From Skeletonema tropicum (Eukaryota; Bacillariophyta; Thalassiosirophyceae; Thalassiosirales; Thalassiosiraceae), in NCBI GenBank assembly GCA_037178625.1, contig CM074139.1:372001-436000 (forward strand): a stretch of DNA of 64,000 bases, read 5' to 3'. This document shows positions 29,487-38,889 of this stretch, in pieces. Below the pieces are notes generated by a model that saw only the letters and a list, made by a program, of their open reading frames with translations, was not told the origin of the DNA and ran no database searches. A program made the translations under genes and the position numbers. Every line of letters begins with the position of its first letter. Within the stretch, counting starts at the first letter, position 1.

Positions 29487-29640
29487 GAGATACGTATCTC
29501 GCCTGATGTTGTGGGCAGTTTTTTGTGTACAAAAACGCGTGGGCCTTTTCTGATAGATGATAGATTCCCAAACGATTCGACACGCGTCCTATTTCCATCA
29601 ACCATCAACCCACTTTTCATTCAACATTCGACACGCGTCC
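29487..29640. promoter_or_regulatory. Promoter motifs upstream of copy 3
   Basis: A perfect 14-bp palindrome, gagatacgtatctc, lies at 29487-29500. Two copies of attcgacacgcgtcc follow at 29575-29589 and 29626-29640, in front of the ATG at 29757. The same two words in the same order precede copy 2. They may be binding sites of a shared regulator or simply survive from gene duplication; the flanks around them have diverged. Confidence 0.5.
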
Positions 29641-29756
29641 AGTTTTCACCTCTTGCTCGCTTGGACCCCTGCTACGTACTGGCTGCTAATGCTGTCTATT
29701 ATTGCCCATTCACTACAAAGCTGCATCTTCTTCTTATCAATCCAGGGTCAACAACA

Positions 29757-30621
29757 ATGGTGATATCAAACGATGAGCCCGATATCATCGTCGGTGGCGG
29801 AGGCGGAGATCCATCGACTCCACCTATCGCGACTGCAGTGCCGGCCCCAGCCGCTGCAGTCAACCCCAATCAGAACATTGAGAGGACGACCAACGCCGAC
29901 GGATCTCTCGTAGTAAAAGCAACTACCACAACACGCCAACCCAATGGCTATCGCAATGTTACCATCGAATACTTCTACGTGCCTGCCAACATGGTCGGCA
30001 CAGTCACCACGTCTATGGACGGGACTGGTGAGCCGCCGAGCAGTCTTTACATGACCAAGATGGAGCAGCAAGTGTTGCCGCCAGGTGAGGGAGAAGTTGT
30101 GAGCCATGCCCCATCTGCAGCGGCGACAGCGGGTGTGACAGGTGGTGCTGGCGGAGGTGGCAATGTAGCTCCTCAACCCTATACTCACCAACATACTGCT
30201 GTAGCGGGAGGGAGCCCTTGGGGAGGTAGTAAATGTATTGGATGGACTTTTGTAGTCGTTATTATCGCCATCGCCATCATAGTCGCAATTGTGGTTGCTA
30301 TCAATGAGAATAACACACGCAACAATAATTGGCCTACACCTGCTCCGTATTCTACATGGAATCGTCCTTCACCTACGTATCCCACCTGGCCATCATGGTC
30401 CCCACCTTCACCTACGTATCCCACCAAGCCTTCATGGTCCCCACCTTCACCTACGTATCCCACCTGGCCATCATGGTCCCCACCTTCACCTACGTATCCC
30501 ACCAAGCCATCATGGTCCCCACCTTCACCTACGTATCCCACCAAGCCATCATGGTCCCCACCTTCACCTACGTATCCCACCAAGCCATCATGGTCTCGAC
30601 CTTCACCTACGTATCCCACCA
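29757..30621 (+). CDS. Single-pass membrane protein, copy 3, cut by the assembly gap
   Basis: The start (caacaATGGTG at 29757) and first 180 residues follow copies 1 and 2, including [12 protein letters not shown] and [15 protein letters not shown]. The membrane segment is changed and longer ([20 protein letters not shown]). After [11 protein letters not shown] the linker becomes a tandem array of a 13-residue, 39-bp unit ([13 protein letters not shown], with K or W at position 8) that runs into the run of N. No Cys module is visible before the gap. The true length and end cannot be read. Confidence 0.75.
30365..30621. repeat. 39-bp tandem repeat in copy 3
   Basis: Six full units and part of a seventh of ccttcacctacgtatcccac plus a 19-bp second half, coding for PSPTYPT[W/K]PSWSP. 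The array is very uniform and continues into the gap, which explains why assembly failed here. Confidence 0.9.
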
Positions 30622-31121
30622 NNNNNNNNNNNNNNNNNNNNNNNNNNNNNNNNNNNNNNNNNNNNNNNNNNNNNNNNNNNNNNNNNNNNNNNNNNNNNNN
30701 NNNNNNNNNNNNNNNNNNNNNNNNNNNNNNNNNNNNNNNNNNNNNNNNNNNNNNNNNNNNNNNNNNNNNNNNNNNNNNNNNNNNNNNNNNNNNNNNNNNN
30801 NNNNNNNNNNNNNNNNNNNNNNNNNNNNNNNNNNNNNNNNNNNNNNNNNNNNNNNNNNNNNNNNNNNNNNNNNNNNNNNNNNNNNNNNNNNNNNNNNNNN
30901 NNNNNNNNNNNNNNNNNNNNNNNNNNNNNNNNNNNNNNNNNNNNNNNNNNNNNNNNNNNNNNNNNNNNNNNNNNNNNNNNNNNNNNNNNNNNNNNNNNNN
31001 NNNNNNNNNNNNNNNNNNNNNNNNNNNNNNNNNNNNNNNNNNNNNNNNNNNNNNNNNNNNNNNNNNNNNNNNNNNNNNNNNNNNNNNNNNNNNNNNNNNN
31101 NNNNNNNNNNNNNNNNNNNNN
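30622..31121. other. Assembly gap, 500 N
   Basis: Exactly 500 unknown bases, a typical placeholder length, so the real distance is unknown. Any frame drawn across it is not supported. Confidence 0.99.
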
Positions 31122-31255
31122 CTACATCATGGCACTTCTACACCCCATGGGAGACCGGCCACTGCAACTACCGGTCATATTCTGTTAGCGAATGTTATAA
31201 GCTTTCGTTAGAGCCGCCGGTCGGCGTTGTAGGTGGCGAATTATTCAAAATATAG
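31122..31255 (+). CDS. C-terminal coding fragment after the gap
   Basis: A frame from the gap edge reads TSWHFYTPWETGHCNYRSYS, then VSECYKLSLEPPV and GVVGGELFKI before TAG at about 31253. The aromatic/Cys composition looks coding, but it does not match the C-terminus of the other two membrane-protein copies. It may be the true end of copy 3 or of another gene hidden in the gap. Confidence 0.35.
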
Positions 31256-33339
31256 CGTGTAGTGTCAAAAAATGAGACATCGATCGCAGCAAGATATTAT
31301 TTATGCACATTAAATGTTGGGGCGGATAACACGACAAATCAATGGAAGCCGTGGAGTCAATCATCTAATGATATGTAAGGAAGGTATCTGCAACATGGCG
31401 GCATTATGGGGCGGTCGTCGGTGTCGGTTGATACGTTAATAGGGCCGAGAAAGATTGCTCGGACGACGCTGCAGACGATGTCATCGTTATATTTGAAGGC
31501 GTTTCGCTTCCCTGTTACTGATACTGCCACCCTCAATGATCAAAACAATAATCAGCTTTGATTTTCCGCAAGGTTGGACTATCCATGAGCTATGTCAACG
31601 GAATAATCCTTGAGTATTTACCTGTTTTGAAAGATATGAAAATGCTATTCACAACATCTGTTGGGTGGTTATTGACGCGACAAAATGGGGAGAGACGTTG
31701 TACGAGGCAGCAATCTTTGTTATTATACTATAAGAGCGAGGGAGGACAACAATTTGGTGTCCAACATGTTGGTACTACGAATAACAAATCATTATTGTTG
31801 AAATACATAATGCTATTTAGTTCGAATAGTTTCAAATAACACGTACATTCTGTCGACTTATTTCGTTATAATTGCAATATTCGTGACAGTAACTAATCAT
31901 CTACACTATCCACCCATAAATGATGACTCAATAGTGTGCTGTTGCCCAAAAAAATCTGTAAAGAGTATAAATATGCTGTTGACCTATTCAGCTGTACTCT
32001 GCAATTCAAATCTTCGGAGATCCTTTGTTAGCATGTACCACCTCAAATGAGCATATCCACAGTCCCCCATGCCGGTAAACTATATGTTCTAGGATTTCAC
32101 AGTAAGATTTTGTCATGTACGCCTTGATATCATAATAATAGAAGACATTTTTAAGTCGCTTGCAGCATCTTGATGGCTGCCGTAATTTGTTCATAACCTC
32201 AATAAAGGGAGTGACATCGGATGACCTCGCACAAATTACCGGCGTCTTTCATTTAGGATATTCATATGAAGGATATGGAGGGGTGGTACTACATGACATC
32301 CATCATCCATGGATTGATTGACCCTCATTGACCCTCTGACGCATGCTCGGATTATGACGAATTTCCATTTAGTGACCAAATACGTCGCCACACGCTAAAT
32401 ATCAAGACCTTCCGACTTCATCATTCGATTCTGCGTTAAAAATGGGTCTAGGAATAATATTTGGGGGTCAGTAGGTGTATGGTTGCTGGTGTTAATGGCG
32501 TTGTACTTCTGATAGCGGCATGGTGGTTTTGTGATGGGGTACTAGTGTCCATCAGCTATGTGGGTTCCCATGGTGTAACTGCTTCTGTTTTTACTACACG
32601 GTGCACACTAGTATTTTGGTGATGGACACATGTGTCCATCATTGGCCAAAATAACCCCTAAAAACTCACTATGGATATCAGTTGTCTCAACTATTCAAGA
32701 ATTTCTCTCTATGACTGAATGCGAAACCATGATCGATGCTCTCAGATATGTAAAAACTCATTGTAAGATAAAGTGATTAACATCACCCACAGGTGCAGTT
32801 TTAGTAGAATATAACAAGGAGCATGGGTCAGCCCTTCAGCAAAGTGTTTTACCTACGGAGGTTGAACGTAGTCGTACACTTGTAGGAGACTGTCGAGCTC
32901 CCAACCCGAGGCCTCTCCGTCTTTTGCATGCAAAGACATGGTGGTTGGTTGGATAGGAATAGGATTGGCTACGATTGCGAGTTCTCTGTGCGAAGACTGA
33001 TATTTGTAAAGGTGCGTGATAAGTCATGCTTCCGAGGACTGCTGCCGCTGATGCGCATTTGGAGGCAGAAAAGATCCATTTACCAGCAAGACCCAGGCTA
33101 CTTCCAAGCCACTTCCCAATACTGCTCTTCTTTCCATAACATCTACATGCTTCCGACATGTCACTGTTTCAGGCTAAAGGAGCAAACGAAACGGATGCAA
33201 ACTTATTAGGCGCAAATCCAGTAGAATCCCATCAGAAACAGCTTAATATCGAATTTGTAGGAGAAGTGATTTACCGCAGGATGATCAGCATTTCAATGTC
33301 AATTGCTTACTAATGCTCTAATGTTGCTCAAGCAACACT
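31256..33339. other. Intergenic DNA, no supported gene
   Basis: About 2 kb of AT-rich sequence. Short frames at 31558-31839 (plus) and 32836-33159 (minus, basic, with ASAAAVLG) have no recognisable features. A 20-bp palindrome lies at 32621-32640. Confidence 0.5.
32621..32640. repeat. Perfect 20-bp palindrome
   Basis: gatggacacatgtgtccatc is its own reverse complement. It sits inside a longer imperfect inverted repeat (attttgg-t-gatgg ... ccatc-attgg-ccaaaat). A related tactagtgtccatcag word lies about 80 bases upstream. Confidence 0.85.
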
Positions 33340-35445
33340 CTACGAAATTGTCTGCGAAGTCCTATCATTGTTGCTCCTTGCCCTATTACTATTCCTTCCA
33401 CCACTGCCTCTACCACTCCTTCCTCCGCGTCCTCCTCTGCCCCTTCCTCGACCACCTCTTCCCCTCCCTCTTCCGCCTCCTCCTCCTTGCCGACGTTGAC
33501 CTTGGCCATCATTCGACGGAGATGGGAACTCAAATTTAGAATTGGGAGAGGGTGGAATAGTTCCAATTCCAGACTCCAATGCCACACGTGATGGGACAAA
33601 CTTGCCATTCTTCTCTTTATTGTTGCTATTGTTTGTGAAATCCGGGAGACCCACTGACCATTCTCCCTTCGTCTTCTTGTTGTTGGACTCTTCATGATGT
33701 TTCAACATCCAATCAGCCAGCCTCCGACCACTCTCCCAAGCACCAGCAACGGATGGGTCCAATATCCAGTCACCTGCTGCTCCAACTCCATAGGTGGCAT
33801 CATAGACAAACCCATCCACACCACCATTGTTGGAAGATGAACTACTGCTACTACTCCACGTGTTCATGGGTACTGCTGCACCCCATAATTGCAACTTCAA
33901 ATCCACCACCGCATTACTCACATCTCCCTTCTCCAACTTGAGTGAGTTTTCAAGATTTGTCAACAGTTTCATCACCACCTTTTCTTGTAAATCAAGTGGT
34001 AAGTTCTCCTGAGGGCCCTTGAACTGTTTGCCAAATTTGGGTGAAGATAACAATGTATAGATTTCAATATTGGATTGAGACTTTGGATTTTGAGCATGAT
34101 GATGCTTGAGTGTGTTGCATGAGAGTAGTCGTAGTGTTGGTTCATTCTTGATCATGATGGTGTACACGTCATTTCTCTTCGTATCTTCGTTGCAGAGATT
34201 TGCGACAACTTTCGATATTGGACTTGCATCATCATTATTACTCTTGATGGCAAACACCAACGAGTAAATACTGTTGAGTGTCATCTCTCGGCCACCCCAT
34301 TGAGGAACGTACGGGGCAAACTTTGTACGTAATAAGGAATGAAATGCCTTCGCTGGAGTACGTGACATTATCCTATCGGCACATTTTCCATTGTGAGCTA
34401 TGACAAGGTTGTGATATTTACCAAGTGATTTGTTGCCCGCTCTCAATTCCCATTGTGGTTCTTCCCCGTCATTATCATCGCTACTGCCTATATATTTGAC
34501 CCCATTCGACGGGCTAACCCAAACATCTTGTGCAATCCGAAAGGATTGTCCAGTATAATTTTCACCAAATCCATTGAACGATGAGCAATAATCACGCATG
34601 GCAAGTGGGATGTTGCCCATACCACCTTTCCCATAGTACATTTCTCCTTGGAGTGGTTCCAGCTTCAATAATTTGTTGTTGGTGTTGTCGTCTTTCTCTC
34701 CATCTTCGAGCAATTCACACACACTCCCCTCCGGAAAGGTCTCTAGCACATTATTCTTTAACCATTCGTCCACCTGACCCTGGAATCGATCCATACCACC
34801 ACTACCACCATCGAGTTTTGGTACACTGATAATTTGAGCAGCATGATCGATCGCACCAGCGCTATTCAACACTCGTGCCATACTATTCTTATCGCCTAGT
34901 TGATTCGTGTTGGCCAATAGCGCCTTGTAAATATTCTTTGGAGTCATATTATTATCACTATTCTCATCTTGATTATTCTCTCCCAAGGCATCATTGTCAC
35001 AGGCACGTCGTTGCGGTTGTTGTTGTTGTTGATTATTCTTGACTGCCGCTGGTTTATCGCCCACCAAACGAGAGGAACAGCGACCGCCGGGACGAAGTCT
35101 GCCGGTGTCGAATACGGTAACTTCCAATTCATAGGATTGACCACTCTGCCTGTGACGAGATAGGAGTTGAGAGGCGCAGGAGAGTCCGGATATTCCTCCG
35201 CCGAGAATTGCTACCTTCTTTGGAGATGTGTTGGTGGACATGGAGATGGTTCCACCGCTGCTGCTGCTGCTGGCTGAGTGAACGGTGGTCACCTTTGATG
35301 ATGATCTGATGGATGAAATTGATGCGACTGCTTTTCTGCTGCCGATAGAGGAGTGAACTGTTGCAAAGGATGAGGCTGGAAAGAGGAGAGACGATAGGAG
35401 GGTCAGCCTCGTGTAGAGCAGGAGGGGGCTACGCCACATCATCAT
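33340..35445 (-). CDS. FAD-dependent amine-oxidase/renalase-like oxidoreductase with RGG tail, 701 aa
   Basis: Starting at the MMM near 35445, the protein has a hydrophobic leader and ASSFAT (24-29), like the diatom plastid-import motif. A Rossmann FAD-binding site follows: VAILGGGISGLSCASQL (glycines 82-87), then DTGRLRPGGRCSSRL, typical of renalase/amine-oxidase-like flavoproteins. The C-terminal FAD contact block is present (LQLWGAAVPMNTW, then GAAGDWILDPSVAGAWESG). An unusual extension follows from about residue 650: GQRRQGGGGGRGRGRGGRGR and more RGG repeats, as in RNA-binding proteins. The open frame extends to 35571 but the extra residues are not leader-like. Substrate unknown; plastid location inferred. 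It is divergent from the LRR gene. Confidence 0.8.
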   Translation of the reverse strand: MMMWRSPLLLYTRLTLLSSLLFPASSFATVHSSIGSRKAVASISSIRSSSKVTTVHSASSSSSGGTISMSTNTSPKKVAILGGGISGLSCASQLLSRHRQSGQSYELEVTVFDTGRLRPGGRCSSRLVGDKPAAVKNNQQQQQPQRRACDNDALGENNQDENSDNNMTPKNIYKALLANTNQLGDKNSMARVLNSAGAIDHAAQIISVPKLDGGSGGMDRFQGQVDEWLKNNVLETFPEGSVCELLEDGEKDDNTNNKLLKLEPLQGEMYYGKGGMGNIPLAMRDYCSSFNGFGENYTGQSFRIAQDVWVSPSNGVKYIGSSDDNDGEEPQWELRAGNKSLGKYHNLVIAHNGKCADRIMSRTPAKAFHSLLRTKFAPYVPQWGGREMTLNSIYSLVFAIKSNNDDASPISKVVANLCNEDTKRNDVYTIMIKNEPTLRLLSCNTLKHHHAQNPKSQSNIEIYTLLSSPKFGKQFKGPQENLPLDLQEKVVMKLLTNLENSLKLEKGDVSNAVVDLKLQLWGAAVPMNTWSSSSSSSSNNGGVDGFVYDATYGVGAAGDWILDPSVAGAWESGRRLADWMLKHHEESNNKKTKGEWSVGLPDFTNNSNNKEKNGKFVPSRVALESGIGTIPPSPNSKFEFPSPSNDGQGQRRQGGGGGRGRGRGGRGRGRGGRGGRSGRGSGGRNSNRARSNNDRTSQTIS

Positions 35446-36923
35446 CGTGAGGAAGAATGATTGATGAAGAGGATGAGTGAGAGTTGAGAGTAGAGTGAAG
35501 AAGTGATGAAAAGTGTGAGTGTTTGGCGCATTAATTGAGATGGGCATCTTAAGTAAGTGCCACAGCGACATTTACTATAACTGCTTCCTCCTTCTTCCTC
35601 TCTTCACTCTTCAGCTCGAGGAACCAAAGCATTCATTTATCTGAACTCCAGAGCTAGCCACGTTGCCAGGCAAAGTTCGGTTTGAGCGTGCGAAAAGCAA
35701 ACATCTCTATTCACTGTACTCTACATGCAGTTGATCAGGGCTAGATCTCAGGTCCTAGCTTGTTAGTGTTAGGAGTCCTTCTTGCTGGATGCGTACAAGC
35801 GAAGATCGAAGCCAATCTTCGAATTCGGAAGAGAGATAAGATGCCCACTTAATAAAATCATATCCAATCCTCTATGATTACTTGACGTTCACTAATACTT
35901 ATTACGACGACAGGTAGCGCCGCCTTTACTCCAATGCACATGCTCCTTGTTGCACTTGTTCTAGATTGACCCATTTTTCTCCCTCAGAGATATCGTTATC
36001 GTTATCGTTAGCGTTAGGCTTCTCCACGAAATAAATCCCACGCAAAAGAGTTCAAATACTTTCGCTGCGAGAAGAAACCTGTTTTCCCACATCATACATA
36101 CTCCTTTTGCGAGATGAAGCGATGTGTATTTGTCCATGCTTCATTCACTCTTCTTGTTTGGCAAGTCACGATTGAATTGCAAGCATGCTCAAGCTTCGTG
36201 AGTAAGGTATCTCCTCAGAAGTCAGAACCAACTTATCTTTCCTCTACTCCAATTTCTCTCTTGATACTGCGCATACTTACATCAGTACAACTTTCTCTTT
36301 CTCTACAAGGGTGAATTTTTAAACCCACACATCATTTTTTTAGCACCAACAGAAACAGATGATCTCTCCATGGCCAGAGTCCCTCCGTTATTCTAGCAGG
36401 TTGTTCGAACCAATTCACCGTATCTTCAGCTTAGAGAAGAATAGATGATAGCAAGTTCTGGAGCCTTGAGAATCATGGCGTGAGCATACAAAAGTACTTA
36501 TCTACTAAGTACATAAGTATGTATCCTAAATAATGCACAACTATTGTACGATAACTTAAAAATACCACTCGGTACTCAGAACCGGCATCAAACATCATCA
36601 CAACTCACCAGAAAATCCAAAAAAACAAAACAAGCATGTCATAAGTATGGTACATTAGACATCATACTGCATACTTATTTATGCCACAACTCTAACTATA
36701 CAATACACTCGGTAAACTCAAGCTGTACCAAAAACAATCATGGCGCCAACGCACGATCGTACTTACCATTAGTATGCCCCCCCAATTCAATCATGGATGG
36801 CAGGCTGACAAAAAATGACGAAGTTGCCTGATTTGACGAGGTCATAAATTTCCAGTTGGAAAATTGTGCACATCATTGCTAGCAAGTCACTACTCCTCCA
36901 GACTCCTTCTCCTATCTCTTCCA
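35446..36923. other. Intergenic DNA between divergent genes
   Basis: Holds the two divergent promoters. A short tandem of gttatc (about 35990-36008) is present. A 66-codon frame at 36114-36314 begins with a signal-like segment and ACSSFVS, which could be a leader exon, but no following exon was found. No gene is called. Confidence 0.45.
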
Positions 36924-38480
36924 ATGAGTAGAGATTACGATTATTACGAGGCGAATGCGGCGAGTATCGGGTTGGAGGAAATCACTTCTTCCGAAAGGAA
37001 TAAACGGATTCTTCAGCGTCTTCGTGATGGAAAATACTGTATCACTCTCGACATCAGTGACGGACTGTACAGTGATTTGCATTATTTGGGCTGGCTGGGA
37101 TATTTCGTTGGCAAAAGTGAATCTTTACGACGACTTGAAATTGAACGCTCGTACGATGATGAAGATGAAGGAAGAGAGCAACGAATTATTCATGCCCTCA
37201 GCGACGGCATCGCTAGGAATCAATCTATTCAATATGTTAGAGTCAGCGGTCTCAGCGGTGATGGGTACGCCACAATTGCAAGAGCGCTGGGAAATTTGAC
37301 GCAGCTAGAGAGTCTTACGCTTTTGCTGTTTGGGACTGACATAGATGATGCTGGAGTAGCTGCTTTTGCACATGGATTGAGGAACATCGGATCATCCCTG
37401 AAACTGCTAAATCTGTCAGGTAATTCCTTCGGTAGTGAAGGGTTGTCAGCTTTGGCAGCAGCACTAGTCAATTCCACCAGTCTCGAGGAATTGCACCTTT
37501 CTTATAATGACTTTTCCATGGCAGCCGCAGGTCTGGGATCTTTGTCCGATTGGTTACAAACAGCAGCAGTGGATACGCTGTGTCTCAAATACTGTGAGAT
37601 TAATGATGAGGGGCTGCAAGCTTTGTCAAAAGATGCAATCAATAATTGCGAAGATCTCGACCTGACATGCAATAATATCACTGGATTTGGGTTTAGACAT
37701 TTGTCAAATTCATTGCAATCCGAAAGCTGCCGTTTGGAATATCTACGCCTGGGCAACATGGATATTGGTGATGATGGCACAGAAGTCTTAGCTCGCGGCT
37801 TGGTCGGGAACAAGGCACTAAGAGCTTTGTATTTCTTTGGTGATTATGACACCGATTTTCCTTTCTCTCACGCAGGGTGGGCTGCTTTCTCCACAGTACT
37901 GTGTAATACTTCCACCGTCAACGATACGTACCTGTCTAATCACACTGTGCAAGAACTCAGCGATGGAGTTTGGGAAGAATTTGACTCTAATATCGATGAA
38001 GATGTTGTCTTGTACCTCCGGCTGAACGAAGTACATCCACAACATGCTGCTAGATGCAAGATCCTGATGAACCACAATCACCTCAACATGGCACCTTTCC
38101 TACAATGGGGGTTAAAATGTCTTCCTTTGGCAGTTAGTTGGTTTGAAAGAGCAAAGCCATGTACAACGTTATCAATTCATTATCATGACGAGAGGCGCAT
38201 TTTGAAAGAATCAGACGAAGAGTTCGAGAGCAGGGTCTTGACAGCGCTGTATGAATTTGTTCGTGGAGTGCCAAAGAAAGTGTTACAGAGACGTGATCAA
38301 TTGATTTTGATGGCGGCTTACGACGATAAGATTGCGAGGCTTGAGGTGGGAAACGAGAGGCTCCGCGAGGATGTAGAACAACGTGATAGAAAGATTGCTC
38401 AGCTTGAAGAAGATAACAAGAGACTTAGGGGGGTCGTGAAGTCGGCGAGGCGTGCTTTGGATATTGAGGGAGTAGAGTAG
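36924..38480 (+). CDS. Leucine-rich-repeat protein with C-terminal coiled coil, 518 aa
   Basis: After an acidic N-terminus (MSRDYDYYEANAASIGLEE), residues about 60-310 hold ribonuclease-inhibitor-type leucine-rich repeats (LKLLNLSGNSFGSEGLSALA, LEELHLSYNDFS, LEYLRLGNMDIGDDGTEVLA). A block typical of a large diatom LRR family follows: NDTYLSNHTVQELSD, then KILMNHNHLNMAPFLQWGLK. The last 60 residues form a coiled coil (DDKIARLEVGNERLREDVEQ). LRRs bind proteins; no nucleotide-binding or kinase domain is present. The ATG at 36924 (ttccaATGAGT) is preferred; an upstream in-frame ATG-like start would add 20 residues without features. The N-terminus lacks a signal peptide, so the protein is probably cytosolic or nuclear. 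Confidence 0.85.
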   Translation: MSRDYDYYEANAASIGLEEITSSERNKRILQRLRDGKYCITLDISDGLYSDLHYLGWLGYFVGKSESLRRLEIERSYDDEDEGREQRIIHALSDGIARNQSIQYVRVSGLSGDGYATIARALGNLTQLESLTLLLFGTDIDDAGVAAFAHGLRNIGSSLKLLNLSGNSFGSEGLSALAAALVNSTSLEELHLSYNDFSMAAAGLGSLSDWLQTAAVDTLCLKYCEINDEGLQALSKDAINNCEDLDLTCNNITGFGFRHLSNSLQSESCRLEYLRLGNMDIGDDGTEVLARGLVGNKALRALYFFGDYDTDFPFSHAGWAAFSTVLCNTSTVNDTYLSNHTVQELSDGVWEEFDSNIDEDVVLYLRLNEVHPQHAARCKILMNHNHLNMAPFLQWGLKCLPLAVSWFERAKPCTTLSIHYHDERRILKESDEEFESRVLTALYEFVRGVPKKVLQRRDQLILMAAYDDKIARLEVGNERLREDVEQRDRKIAQLEEDNKRLRGVVKSARRALDIEGVE

Positions 38481-38889
38481 ATAATGATACACGCCTGAAT
38501 GCGTTCTATCCCTTCCTTTTCTTTTTACGCTCTTCAAAAGACTGTGCGGAAAGAATGCTACATATTAGTGCAGCGCTTCGGCTGAAGGCTGATATGATAA
38601 ATATATAAACAAGCTGCAACTGCACTGCCACAACTTCTTGTATCGTATTTATCATGGCGGAAAAGAATCGTCTAAGGCAAGCACGAAAAACAGAGGGTTT
38701 TCAGCCTTCCCTCCGAATTTAATTCCACTCAAAAATTGCGCCTCTGCTAAAAGCTGACAAGCAAGACCAAACTCATGCGCTCCTCATCTCAGCTCTCCAT
38801 CCATTCCCATAGTATTCACTCTTCTCACAACCTACAAAACAGCCAGCATAAAAGAAAGAAAGCAAGATAAAAAAGCAACAATCTTAACA
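38481..38889. other. Intergenic DNA
   Basis: 3' flank of the LRR gene and 5' flank of the silaffin-like gene. The stretch before the latter ATG is A-rich (ataaaagaaagaaagcaaga). No gene is seen. Confidence 0.5.

Noticed and set aside
30289..31255. Long frames drawn through the run of N
   Set aside because: The 500 unknown bases contain no stops only because they are unknown; nothing across the gap is supported.
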